DNA from: Branchipolynoe longqiensis
Lineage: Eukaryota; Annelida; Polychaeta; Phyllodocida; Polynoidae
Length of the DNA stretch: 64,000 nucleotides
Direction: 5' to 3'
Assembly (NCBI GenBank): GCA_030323885.1
Contig: CM059193.1
Span: forward strand, 96,983,937 to 97,047,936
The notes beneath the pieces were generated by a model. It was not told the origin of the DNA. It was given only the letters and a program-made list of their open reading frames with translations, and ran no database searches. Shown here one piece after another: positions 1-10,900 of the stretch. Positions within the stretch are counted from its first letter, which is position 1, and each line of letters starts with the position of its first letter. The position numbers and the translations under genes are program-made.

Positions 1-256
1 GTCACTCGGTCCGCTGGCTCCACTCGAATAACAGCTACTGTGTGTTTTTTTTTTTTTCTCTTCGGTAGGCATTGTCCAGCCAGATGTCAGTTGATGGTCA
101 GTATGACCCAATCGCAATGATGTTCTAATTGACTGAGAGTCACGTTACTATTATGTTGAAGGTTGCTAATTGCCCTTCAGACGATTGTCATCACTCTTGC
201 TATGCATGAATAAACTGATGTCGCCCTAATCATATTAGCCTCTGCTTCTTACGGTC
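1..256 (+). repeat. 3' tail repeat of a YR element, copy 1, with splice-acceptor-like start
   Basis: From position 69 (CATTGTCCAGCCAGATGTC) to about 256 this matches 759-982 in order and orientation, with shared blocks GTCAGTTGAT and GAATAAACTGAT. The last block holds an AATAAA-type polyadenylation signal. It is preceded at about 41-68 by a pyrimidine run ending in TAG, which looks like a 3' splice site. Tandem copies either side of a recombinase fragment suggest duplicated 3' ends or split direct repeats of an Ngaro/DIRS-type element. The left edge is cut by the window. Confidence 0.5.
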
Positions 257-281
257 AGATTTTCAGTCTTTTTCTTGGGGC

Positions 282-737
282 ATGTTGATCTCAGTGAGGA
301 GATCAAAAACAATACAATTCGCGGAGAGGTGCCTGTTAATTATTATTTCTTTAGTTCGGAATACTAATTTGTGTGTGGTTCATTGGCCCAAATTGCACTT
401 TAGCCAGACCCCTGTGTCCGCTGATGCACCGGCGTTTCAGGTACCTTCTCCTGCCAGAGGTTTCATGCCTTTAACTTATTCTATTCTACAATCCACTCCT
501 AAATATTTGTGTGTCTTGTCAGGTTTAGACCAGCAAGATTATTCTTGCCACTCGCTTAGTAGGGGTGGTTGCACTTTTTTGCACATGCAGGGTGCATCAA
601 TAGAGGAGCTTAAGACTTGCGGTGATTGGCGATCAGAGTGTATATATAAGTATATTGCTTTGCCTTTATCAGATCGCATCCTTAATGATATGCGAGCAGC
701 GAATGCAATTGATTGCTGCTCGGTGCTTGACGGTTAG
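282..737 (+). pseudogene. Tyrosine recombinase, C-terminal fragment (YR retroelement or Crypton-like)
   Basis: The 151-residue frame ends with the C-terminal half of a phage-integrase-type tyrosine recombinase as found in DIRS/Ngaro/Crypton elements. Visible are a segment beginning SKTIQFAER, a CHSLSRGG motif and GDWRSECIYKY, where the W and the Y fit the H/W and nucleophile-tyrosine positions. The family motif is normally HSLRRGG, so the HxxR arginine position reads Ser here, which predicts loss of activity. There is no N-terminal half or box I arginine, so the unit is 5'-truncated and the ATG at 282 is only the first in the open frame. It lies between two copies of a 3'UTR-like repeat. Family assignment is firm, clade is not. 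Confidence 0.7.
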
Positions 738-758
738 TCGGTTTGGGCGTGCGCCCTT

Positions 759-982
759 TGGCATTGGCCAGCCAGATGTCAGTTGATAGTCATTATGACT
801 CTCTTACTCATTGATAATTGCTACTTGATATTATTCGACATGGTTATACTTATGTTATACTGTTTACGATGAGGAAGTTTGTGCATCTGATATTCCTTCT
901 GATGATTGCTATCACAACTTCATGCTGTGCATTGAATAAACTGATATTGCCCTTATTATCCTAATGCCTTCGCTTGCTTACA
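759..982 (+). repeat. 3' tail repeat of a YR element, copy 2
   Basis: It begins CATTGGCCAGCCAGATGTC 22 bases after the recombinase stop and repeats the blocks of copy 1 in order, including GATTGCTATCAC and GAATAAACTGAT. It fits the 3'UTR and polyadenylation signal of the recombinase unit. It runs directly into a TA-rich microsatellite. Confidence 0.5.
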
Positions 983-1050
983 CATATATACATGTATATA
1001 TATGAATATATACATATATACACATATATATATGCATATATACATAATAT
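983..1050. repeat. (TATACA)n/(TA)n microsatellite
   Basis: Alternating TATACATATATATG units. The same type recurs throughout the window and often sits at element edges. Confidence 0.85.
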
Positions 1051-1286
1051 GAAGAGTTCAGTCACAAAGCCACCTAAACGCCGATACAAAAATGTTGTTT
1101 AAATAAAAGAATTTTACCTGAAAATAAATTGTAAGCTCACTATTTCACTTTTCCTATGATCACATGGTTATGGAGCAATGAACAAAAGAGTTGGAATATA
1201 AAGAAATAAACTCATTGGAGGTTTGATTCCAATGTTTATCTCCATTTTTGGATCGGCGTTTACATGGTTTTGCACCTGAACTCTTC
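1051..1286. mobile_element. MITE with about 44-bp terminal inverted repeats
   Basis: The left end starts GAAGAGTTCAGTCACAAAGC. The reverse complement of the right end reads GAAGAGTTCAGGTGCAAAAC. Pairing continues through TAAACGCCGAT and CAAAAATG, about 44 bases with a few mismatches. The 236-bp unit has no coding capacity. It sits in TA-rich sequence with ATAT on both sides, so the target duplication cannot be read safely. Superfamily not assigned. Confidence 0.8.
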
Positions 1287-1375
1287 ATATATAGCCATAT
1301 ATATGTGTAGATATGTGTATGCATGTGTATGTATGCGCATATATGTGTGTATATGCGCATATATACGCATATGGG
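1287..1375. repeat. TA-rich microsatellite
   Basis: Repeats of ATATGTGTATG/ATATGCGCAT immediately right of the MITE. Confidence 0.8.
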
Positions 1376-1478
1376 TTAACTATTTCATAATTAAAAAAAA
1401 AAATTACAAATAAATGTCTTCAACTTAATGAAGACATTGTATATGACCATTTGAAGTGAAATGAGCTGTTGTTCAGAG
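1376..1478 (+). repeat. Interspersed repeat, left half, split by the Gypsy insertion
   Basis: GGTTAACTATTTCAT followed by AAATAAATGTCTTCAACTTA and onward to GTTGTTCAGAG is nearly identical to 22855-22963. Its continuation resumes at 14309 after the LTR element. The last four bases, AGAG at 1475-1478, form the left target duplication. Confidence 0.85.
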
Positions 1479-1989
1479 TGTAAAATTGTCCAATATAATA
1501 CATGTGAACCGAGGTGAAGTTACTATAATAAATTACAAACTGTCTATATAATGATAAATGTTAAAATATAAAAACCCAAAGACATATAGAGGATGTGTGA
1601 ACTTGGTAAACTATTATTCCATTAGGTATAGAACTTGTAAATTGAATATCTTTGAGAGGGAGTGTCACTTCCCGAGGTTTGACTACGAACAGTCTTTGGA
1701 AGAGTCACCTCACATGCCCCCTCCCCCCCCCACATGGTATTGTTATGATCATTGACCACTGCATTGTACTCTGATTGGAGGAGTGAGTCATGTGACCACT
1801 ACATTGTACTGTGATTGATGAATAGGATCATGTGACAACGGCCATCTTGAATCTTGAGAACCTATATAAGCAATAAACCAGAGAGTCTCACTCTCTTACT
1901 TTTCATTCTTACCCTGTTTTCCTTTATTACCTGTAGTGTTTTCACTTGACCTATTCACACCACCCACACCACCAGCCGGCACGTTTACA
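1479..1989 (+). repeat. 5' LTR
   Basis: 511 bp with TG...CA ends, matching 13800-14308. It contains a C-rich tract near 1720-1731, a TATA element at about 1862-1869 and AATAAA at about 1871-1876. The R region and polyadenylation signal therefore lie close together near the 3' end. Confidence 0.93.
1862..1876 (+). promoter_or_regulatory. LTR TATA box and overlapping polyadenylation signal
   Basis: CTATATAAGCAATAAA sits about 115 bp before the LTR end. The TATATAA would place initiation near 1890-1900, giving a short R-U5. The downstream AATAAA could serve 3' processing in the right LTR. The same string is conserved in the 3' LTR. Confidence 0.6.
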
Positions 1990-1992
1990 AAA

Positions 1993-2010
1993 TGGCGACC
2001 ACGACTTGAG
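1993..2010 (+). promoter_or_regulatory. Putative tRNA primer binding site
   Basis: TGGCGACCACGACTTGAG begins three bases after the 5' LTR, the usual position for a site complementary to a tRNA 3' CCA end. I cannot assign the tRNA. Confidence 0.5.
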
Positions 2011-2787
2011 AAACTACCGAGATTGGTTAGTACTGACTATAGAGGGTTTGTTGAATAGTTTCGGTATGTTTCAGTAGCATTTTCTTTTTATTTGTTTTAG
2101 GGTACTACACATTTATATTTCGTTATTTCACTGTTAGCTGACTACTGTTATTTTTGAACGCACGTGAGTGACTTGAACGCACGTGGTGTGACTTCAATAC
2201 ACGTGTAGTTTCATTTTTGACGTTAGGAGTAGTACTAGAATTATTTAATAGAAACTATATTATATTTGTAGTATTTTTATTTCATTTAATTTGATATGCT
2301 ATTTTAAATTCTAAATTTCTTGAGGTTGAGAGATTTAAGGACTTGACATAGACTGCAACTGGTGGGTTGGTTGGAGTGAATAAGTTGTTTTTCTTCTATT
2401 TGATTCTCTATTCTTTTTACTTTTTGCAAGGATTAAATTGAAGTAAATTACTTTGTCGACGAATTTCCGACGAAAGTGTCTTTTCTTAAGGGTTACATTA
2501 GTCTTGGACGTTGATATTACTGTAATATTATAGTTTTATCGTCTGTCTGAAGCCTCGTGTCGCCGCAAGAATTGTTTTCATTTTCGGACTACTTTCGGTA
2601 ATTTTCTTTAACCTTGGAGTAAATGGTAGCGTATTAATACATACGGAGAGACTTTTCACTTTTCTACTACGTTACAGGTAAATTCTATCGGTTGGATACA
2701 ATTCTTTGACTTTATTTCTACCGCGCTTTACGCAACACACTAAATTTCCCATTGACCCGCTACAAGGAGGATTTCAATAGCGTGGAA
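2011..2787 (+). other. Gypsy leader, non-coding
   Basis: AT-rich leader between the primer site and the tandem repeats. It contains a triplicated ACGTG-bearing motif near 2158-2202 (GAACGCACGTGAGTGACTT, GAACGCACGTGGTGTGACTT, AATACACGTG). No coding frame seen. Confidence 0.5.
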
Positions 2788-3010
2788 AAAATACTTAACT
2801 TCTGGTAGGTTAACATATTGTATTAAAATATATTTAACTTGTGGTAAGTTAATATATGGTGTATTGTATGTAAAAACATTTAACTTGTGGTAGGTTGATA
2901 TATCGTATTTGAATACATTTGACTTGTGGTAGGTTGATATATCGTATTTAAATATATTTGACTTGTGGTGGGTTAATATATTATTAAATATATTATATTT
3001 AAATACACTT
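2788..3010 (+). repeat. Tandem repeats just upstream of gag
   Basis: Five imperfect copies of a 38-45-bp unit built on AACTTGTGGTAGGTTGATAT followed by an AT-rich run (near 2797, 2837, 2880, 2919 and 2958). They end about 30 bases before the gag ATG, in the 5'UTR of the genomic RNA. Confidence 0.8.
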
Positions 3011-3040
3011 GTACTACACAATACACACTACACATTCACA

Positions 3041-4444
3041 ATGCCTAGAACACGATTAAAGGAGGATGCTTTACGTGAACAATTTGGATTGTGGTTGCAG
3101 AACCAAGTAGATTTGGGAATTTTGAGTGATGATTGTGATAGATTAGAAGCATGGACTAAGTTTATGGCAGATAGCATAGAGAACCTAACTGAAAAAAATG
3201 AAGAAAGGGTACTGGAGGTTACTGAACGTGCTGAAGCTGACTATGAGAGAGAAGAACGTAGAGAAAAACGTGAGTTAGCTAGTTTAGGGCATAAAAGTAG
3301 TGAAGCCAAGATAAGAGCTCTAAAAGCATATGGAAAGTCTGTGCCTATGCTGGACGGTACTGACATAGGTGCATTGAGAGAGTGGGTAGATCTTATTGAG
3401 AGGATTGGTGTTCTTGCTGATGTTTCTGACTTAGATATAATTCGGTTTGCACTTTCTAATGCAACGGGCACACTGCATGAAGTGTCATTCACTGCTTTCA
3501 CAGTTAAAGGTGCTAGGTCATGGAATGATATAAAAGAGGAAATTGCTAGAACTTTGTTAACTGCTGATGAGAAAACTCACTTAAAAAGTATAGTAATGAC
3601 TATGGTACAGAATGAGGGTGAGACAGTGGCAGCATATTGCCAATGGTTTAAAACTGCTGCAAGTAAGGGATGGAAACTTCCTTCTGCTACCTTGGGGACT
3701 GACACCTTTGAAATTCTACTATCAAGGTTTCTTGATTCATTATTAGATGACAACACTATGTGGTACGTGGAAACCAATAGGCCTAAATCATTAGAGGAAG
3801 CTTTCACTCTTGCTATACTAAGTGATAGGTCTGTATTGAGACAGCAACGACATACTCAATCAAGACTAACAGATTTAAATATAACTAGTCAGGTAGATAG
3901 TTTAAATTTTAATTCTTCGAAATTGTCGAAAAGGGTTCCTGCTGAAAGAGTTCAGGCTAGTTCAGGGATATCAGAAGATAGTCAGGCTCTAAAGTCGCTC
4001 CAGAACGAATTAAAATCACTGAGGAGATGTGTAGAACGCTTAACTGTTTCTGAGAATAAAAGTACATGTGGAGAAATTCACGCGGTAAACGTTACGCCAG
4101 CGTATGGTGGCAATTCTTATGCACAAGGCAGACGTCTTGAGTCGCCGCGCGTAAACGTAGCGCCGAAGGGTCAAACAAGTACATCTAAAAATAAACTCAG
4201 TCCAGTCGGAGAGCACACAGTAAAGTATGCGCTGTCAAAGCAACAGCGAGGAAGCAATGGCAAAGCGACGCCGACTGCGCACGCGCATGCGTCGACGGCT
4301 AAAGTAGAACACGTGTATCAGACACAGCGTGTTAGTCGTAATACTTTAACTTGTTACATATGTAATGAACCACATTTAATGAGAAACTGTCCACAGTTAA
4401 AATTACTGAGTAGTAATATAAACTCTACTGCTTCGGGAAACTAA
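3041..4444 (+). CDS. gag: Gypsy Gag protein
   Basis: Structural protein of the retrotransposon particle, 467 residues from the ATG at 3041 (CACAATGCC context). The frame is open from 2963, but that upstream part is the AT-rich tandem repeat, so 3041 is preferred. An N-terminal charged coiled-coil-like stretch (EKNEERVLEVTERAEADYE) precedes a capsid-like region around residues 90-260. Near the C terminus is a nucleocapsid zinc knuckle, CYICNEPHLMRNC, spaced CX2CX3HX4C, one residue shorter than the usual CX2CX4HX4C. The basic linker before it fits RNA binding. The stop TAA at 4442 directly follows the frameshift heptamer. No disabling change is visible. Confidence 0.9.
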   Translation: MPRTRLKEDALREQFGLWLQNQVDLGILSDDCDRLEAWTKFMADSIENLTEKNEERVLEVTERAEADYEREERREKRELASLGHKSSEAKIRALKAYGKSVPMLDGTDIGALREWVDLIERIGVLADVSDLDIIRFALSNATGTLHEVSFTAFTVKGARSWNDIKEEIARTLLTADEKTHLKSIVMTMVQNEGETVAAYCQWFKTAASKGWKLPSATLGTDTFEILLSRFLDSLLDDNTMWYVETNRPKSLEEAFTLAILSDRSVLRQQRHTQSRLTDLNITSQVDSLNFNSSKLSKRVPAERVQASSGISEDSQALKSLQNELKSLRRCVERLTVSENKSTCGEIHAVNVTPAYGGNSYAQGRRLESPRVNVAPKGQTSTSKNKLSPVGEHTVKYALSKQQRGSNGKATPTAHAHASTAKVEHVYQTQRVSRNTLTCYICNEPHLMRNCPQLKLLSSNINSTASGN

Positions 4445-4479
4445 ATAGCGCACTTGATACTCGTCCGAGTATTGCTATT
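4435..4479 (+). promoter_or_regulatory. Programmed -1 ribosomal frameshift signal between gag and pol
   Basis: The gag frame reads TCG GGA AAC TAA, so the heptamer G GGA AAC (4435-4441) is a canonical X XXY YYZ slippery site placed immediately before the gag stop. Slipping back one base gives GGG AAA CTA and enters the pol frame, which has no stop from 4417 to 6633. Downstream AATAGC (4444-4449) can pair with GCTATT (4474-4479), and GATACTC (4456-4462) with GAGTATT (4467-4473), around a GTCC loop. This makes a compound hairpin starting 2 bases after the heptamer. Rules are those of retroviral -1 frameshifting. Efficiency is inferred. Confidence 0.85.
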
Positions 4480-7400
4480 GATTTTAATCAGGTAAAATTA
4501 ACTGGTCTGGTAGACTCAGGTGCGGCTAAAAGTTTAATACATGTAAAAGCATTTCAAAATTTGGTTGATATTGGAATGGCACATAAACAATTGTATCCAG
4601 GTAGTAGGCTGAGATCAATCTCAGGTCATTTAATTCCAACTTTAGGTATGACTTATATTTCTATTTATAATAAGTTATGTCCTTTCTTTGTAGTTGAATC
4701 ATTAGCTTTTGAATTATTAATCGGCACAGATATAATGGAAATGTGTGAGGCTGAAATTTGTTACAGAAATACATTTGTTTCCTTATGTGATATTGTACAT
4801 CCATGGAGTAGTTTAGAATTAATTGATAGAAAAATGGCAGGAATAGTTATAGAAGTAGACTATTGGAAAAAGCATTTTCCCTTGATATTTCCTGATTCTG
4901 ATGATAAACTTAAAGCTATTAAGGTAATTGAGATGCATATAAGCACAGGTGATGCATATCCAATAAATCAGAGACCTTATAGAATACCTTTAAGTAAACG
5001 ACATATAGTTGAAAAAGAATTGAATAAAATGTTAGATGAGGATATAATTGAAACTAGTTGTAGTCCTTGGGCTTCACCAGTTACGTTAGTGCCTAAGAAA
5101 GATGGTACTATACGTCTCTGTGGTGACTACCGAAAATTGAATGCAGTAACTATTAAAGTTGCTTATCCTTTACCCAGGATACAGGACATTTTTGATCAGT
5201 TGCATGGTGCTAACATTTTTACCACCATTGACCTTAAATCAGGGTATTGGCAGGTAATGGTAGATGAGGATAGAAGACCTAAAACAGCTATAAATACACA
5301 CATGGGATTGTTTCAATTTAAGCGTATGCAATTTGGATTGACTAATGCACCTGCAGTATTCCAAAGAATGATGAATGTAATTTTTGCAGAACATTTAGGT
5401 AAATGTTGTCTAATTTATTTAGATGATATTATTATTTATTCACCAGATGAGGAGAGTCATGAGAAAGATGTAACTACTATATTGACTATCTTGCAAAATA
5501 ACAATATGACTATTAAAGAATCTAAATGTGAATTTGGTGTAAAAGAAGTAAAACTCTTAGGCTACATTGTATGTTCAGCAGGGCTGAAACAGGATCCTGA
5601 AAAAATAACTGCAATAAGAGATATGGCTTCACCGACAAATAAAAAAGAAGTAAGACGATTGTTAGGATCGGCAGGATACTACAGACAATTAATTCCAAAT
5701 TATGCTGATGTAGTTGCTCCTATAACTTATTTAACTAGTAATAAAAGTAGTTTTGAATGGACTATGGAATGTGAAATTGCATGGAATGAGTTGAAGACAC
5801 TATTATTGGATTGTGTACTGTTGAAATTTCCTGATCCTTTTAAACCGTATAAGCTGTATACAGATGCTTCTGAGTACAGTTTAGGTGCTGTATTAGTACA
5901 GGAAGATGAAAATGGAATAGACAGACCAGTGCATTTAATCAGTACTAGATTTTCTCCTGCTCAACGTAATTATCCTACTATAGAGAAAGAAGCATTTGCT
6001 ATTATTTATGCTCTAGTAAAATTAAGACCTTACTTATACGGTGCAGAATTAACTATCTATACAGATCATGCTCCATTGAAATGTTTTTTCACTAAAGAAA
6101 TTTGTAATACACGTATACAACGATGGGCAGTATTATTAGCAGAATTTTCAGCACCAATTGTTTATATGAAAGGTGTAGATAATGTCTGGGCTGATATGTT
6201 GTCTAGATTGAGACCTAATACTGAGGCAAAAGAACCAGTGGAAATGTTTGCTTTTGATTCACTATTAGCAGAACAAGTAATTCCTTTTGAACACTATCAA
6301 CTGTCATATAATGAGGTAATTAATGAACAGAAAAAGATGAGAGAGTATACATTAGGTGAGAATGAAGAAAAGAATTATTTGATAATGGATAATCTTCTTT
6401 ATTCAACAGTAGCTCCTACTAGGAAAGATACATATCCTAGATTAGTGTTACCAAAAAAATACAGGAATTCTGTGATAAAAATAGCTCATACAGAGGTAGG
6501 TCATATGGCTATGTCTAAAACATTAAAACGATTACAGGAACATTTTCGTTGGCCTGGTATGGCTGGAGATGTCCATAGATTAATTACCAATTGTGCAAAT
6601 TGTGTGGTTAACTGTAGTAAACGCACACGTGCATAACCACAATCGATGCCATTGCCTAAGGCACCTGGTATGGTAATTGCGGCAGATCTATCTGGTCCAT
6701 ATCCAGTTAGTACTAGTGGTAATAGATATTTACTATCTATTATAGATCATTGTAGTGGTTGGGTTGAATATAAAACATTGCCAGATAAATCATCGAAGGG
6801 GATTCATGATTATATATTTAATGATTATATTCCTCACCATGCAATTCCTTGTATGTTTATTTCAGACAATGGGTTAGAATTTAAAAATAAATTGATAATG
6901 GATCATTTTAAAGAATTAGGTGTAGAGGTAAGACATACAACACCTTATCATCCACAGTCGAATGGTATGGTGGAAAGATATCATAGAACCATAAAAAGCA
7001 TTCTAAGAAAGTTGGTTAATTCTCGAGCTAATCTATGGGAAACCCATTTGCCTGATGTGATATATGTGTATCGTACTGTACCTTCTGATAGCACTGGCTA
7101 TTCTCCTTTCTTTCTAACCTATGGTAGACATCCAGGTACGAAGCATAGTTCTTTACTGTATCGATCGACGGGGACGATTGATTCGAACTTAGCCTATCGT
7201 GTAGATGACTTATCTATGGCGTTAGCTAAAGCTGTTAAAAATCGAAAAGAAAGTCGAAATTATAATGTTGCTCGTTTGAGGAAAAAAGCGAATGCAGTAA
7301 AACTAACTCCTGGTGATAAAGTAGTTTTATTTGTAAATGAGGCTGGACCTTTGGAGAGGAAATACGATCCAGGTTACATAGTCGTTAGATCAAGGGGTTC

Positions 7401-7962
7401 AGTAGTGACTGTGGTAGGCCCTAATAACGATCGGAAAGTTGTTAACCGTGATAAAGTTAAATTAGTTGACTCTAAAATCATGTGGGATGATATTGCTCCA
7501 CGATTAACTAGAACTGAACGAAGGAAAGGTATTTCACAACCTTTGCCTTTCGATCCGATTATTGCTGATCAAAATCGACGCACTAATGAATTATTAGTGA
7601 ATAAAACAAAAATAAAACCTAAATTATTACATTCGAGAGAAATTGGTACTGGACCGCTTACGCGACAGCAAGCGCGGAGCGTAAATCCAATAGTTAGTAG
7701 TATGACGTCAGATAAAAGAATTGACCAATCACAGCGAAGAACACTGCGGAAGGATCGGCGAATCCGTAGACGTCTGAGTGCTTCGGCTCATTCGGCAAAA
7801 AGTTTCTTTGTTGCTGCGCCACTAATAAATAACGATTGCGCCATACCTAACCATTGCGTTAATACGAAGCAATTATTAACAATAGCGCAAGTCGACAGCT
7901 CCAAAGCTAATCGACAGGGTTTTCGAGGTCTAATCATAAGAAATATTTATGTTCCTTACTAA
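4441..7962 (+). pseudogene. pol: Gypsy Pol polyprotein with one in-frame stop in integrase
   Basis: Read in the -1 frame. The aspartic protease has LVDSGAAKSLI (active-site DSG, near 4510). The reverse transcriptase has YLDD at 5416-5427 and the segment TTIDLKSGYWQ. RNase H has LYTDASEYSLGAVL near 5850. The integrase zinc-binding HHCC module lies near 6484-6620 (HTEVGH, CANC). A TAA at 6634-6636 then interrupts the frame, which continues in the same phase from 6637 with the integrase core: D in AADLSG, D in SDNG, E in MVERYHR. A basic C-terminal tail follows. Domain order is that of Ty3/Gypsy. With a single nonsense codon and no frameshift, this copy was inactivated very recently, or the codon is an assembly error. 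Confidence 0.92.
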
Positions 7963-10900
7963 AATTAGCGCCAAGATTAACGGGTTGTATCGTAAGTTAC
8001 GCCACTATTTAAGTTACTAAATTCTCTGGTATTACAGAGATACAGTGAATGGTATTGACACCGTAGTAGCATTTCCATAATAAAGTGAATTTGACACTTA
8101 TTGCTTACCAAATGCTACGGAGCATTTCGGGTGGAGTAAGCAAAGGAAGTGAATACTTTAAGGAAAAATGGTGCCATGTACTAATGTATTGTTATTCTAT
8201 CGGGACATAGAGCGAAAAAAGTACACCGGTGGTGACTGAATGTCTTACTAACAGATAACAATTTCATTTATTTACCATTGACTTTTCTATTTATCTAAGT
8301 TAAGTGTTAGTAAGCTTACAAATTACGTGGTGAGACGTAAAACAGGTGTTACTTAATACTTTGAGTTTAAACTGTTTAGCTACTGAAAAGAACTAAATTT
8401 CGTCACACTAACGACTGAAATGTTATGTTCTTGAAAACTAATACTATAGCTCTTTCGCTAAGACTTTGAAGATGTTATGTTTGTGAAAGAGGTAGATCTT
8501 GCATATGTAAGAATGGACATTATTAAAGCGGATGAATTGCAAATAACCAAAGATGTTATTTAATCTAATTTAGAACACACCATTGGATTTGTATTAACTT
8601 TTCTTAAGTACAAAAATCATTATTCTTTGGCCGTGAAAAATCTAAAGACGCTTAAAATAGCACATTGACTTGCATTACCGTATTGATTCTATTAAATTCT
8701 TGCAAGCTAAAAAACTATTTTTCCATAAATATAGGTAATTTATCGAACCTGTACCTCTCGAGTGGGAGAAAAGACGGCTGCGTAAGGTCGATAGAGCAAT
8801 TCTATTCGACGAGCGTAAACTTTTCGCGAGTATACGGTAAGGACGATAAGAATCGGCAGACGGGAGCCGGGAGTCAATTTCTTATCGGCTGTCGACGGCG
8901 ATACGCGTGAAGCGATAAGGCTAAATTGTTTTGACTTGTATGAAGCAGTAGTTACAGATAATTCACCGGCGCGTGAAGCGTAATTAGACATAACATGATT
9001 AACATGATCGATTTGTCTTAATATGTCGCTAATCGTCGTTGTGGTTGACGGGGGTTATACAGAAGCATGTCGTCATTGGCTGAAACTGTGGTAAGGTTCA
9101 GGTCTTATGTTTTTGTACTAATAAATGCGTAACTCGATAACTAAGATACTTAGAAGCATAACCTAACATACTTAAGACATCTAGAGTATCTATTCTATAT
9201 TGTTATGTGTATTACAATACAGATAAGTTGATTTAACATTATGAAATAAGACATTTAAATTAATTTGTTAAAACATTTTTTATTTGTCAATAAGAAATGT
9301 ATTCTATATGTTCATATTACTTAATAATTTGATATATATTATAAAAGTAATTATTTGTTTAACAATAAAACTAAATAATGTTCTTGATTGTGATTCATAT
9401 GGATGAAAAACCTAAACAGAAAGTTGATACTTGTAAACTACAATTTGATTTAAATTACTTTCTGATCCATATGTTCTAAGCTGATAAATCTTCAGTGAAA
9501 TTGGAGTAACTGAGTTGCTATACAATGAAATGGGAGTAACTGTTAGTAATAATGATTTTCACCTATGTACAGGACTGATCGTTGGATTGATTTCAATTGT
9601 GAGATCGAACGTATAAATACTTTTGCAGAAGTTCTATTCTATGTTGAACTTTTCAAAAATATTCCGCTAAGCAAAAACATTAGTTGACCGTCGGGAGATT
9701 TTAAGTAATGTCTGACGTGAAGATCTTTTTCATTTATGTCAAAGTGATCTGCAAGATTCTTCCTTTTGTGTCCTATTGTTTGCTGAGCGAGACATAATTT
9801 GCTTTCTACTACTTATCAAGTGGAGAAGAGACCTGGTGAGGCAACAGTAATGCCTAGGGTATTGAATGAACTAAATTATTTTTACAAAAGCGACTGTTCG
9901 TTGGGAGGTCAGCTAAAATAATTATAGGGATTTCACAATTTTTTTTTACAAATATGTTATGTTAACTTCACAAGAGCAAGATGACAAATCTTAGCTATAA
10001 GTTAAACTGATATATATAATTTTTTGATATGATCTTCAACATTTATTTTTGACAAATGATCAGTATTGGTTTGGATAACATGATTTAACACTGTTAGTCT
10101 TGAAAATCTGATTATTATTTTTTATCATATACTTATTGAATTATCTAGAGGAATACTAGGCATAGTTGAACTTATGATTATCATTGAGGAAGTATGTTTC
10201 ACATATCTAGCTTGAGGTAGTGTAATTGATTTTCAGCAGGCTACACAGCGAAATGGGAGTAACTGATGGTAGTAAGACAACATTAATGAACTATTGGGGA
10301 ATGACTTTCTCACTAATATAAAATGGCATGAACTAATTACTCTGTAACTCCATTACTTTATAGATAGCTGCATTTACGTTCATTTGTTATTTTGAATTCA
10401 ATAGGACTGAAGAGTTGAATATATTTTTGTATTATGTTGTTTAACTTGAGGAAGTATGTTGTAACTCAGCAAGGCTGAAGAGTAATTAACATATATATAT
10501 TTTTGAGATCATAAGCCACTTTTTGCAATATAACATACTATTGTTATTTATTAATTAATATTGCTTAAATTGTATAGACATTGTACTATATTACACTGCA
10601 TAACATGTTTTACTATTGATGATATGAATGATACCACAGATAACTAACAACATTCTATAAGGTTTGACGGAGAGTTTCCTTAAAATGTCTAAATTTTATT
10701 TTTCTCAACAACACAACCAAATATGAAACTTACCTGGTGGATTAGGCCACAGAAAAAACTTGGTTGTTGTGTCTTCCAGGAAATGTGTAATGCATACCCT
10801 ATATGCTACATATTCAGGAGTTTTGGTCTCTTGAGATGGGCTATAATAGTGCCACCCTATATGTTGCATATGGAGGTACAACATGGTTCTTGCTTGGCAC

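Noticed and set aside
8665..8991. Overlapping 81- and 83-codon frames in the Gypsy 3' region, considered as an envelope or accessory gene
   Set aside because: No signal peptide, transmembrane segment or zinc motif, and too short for an envelope.
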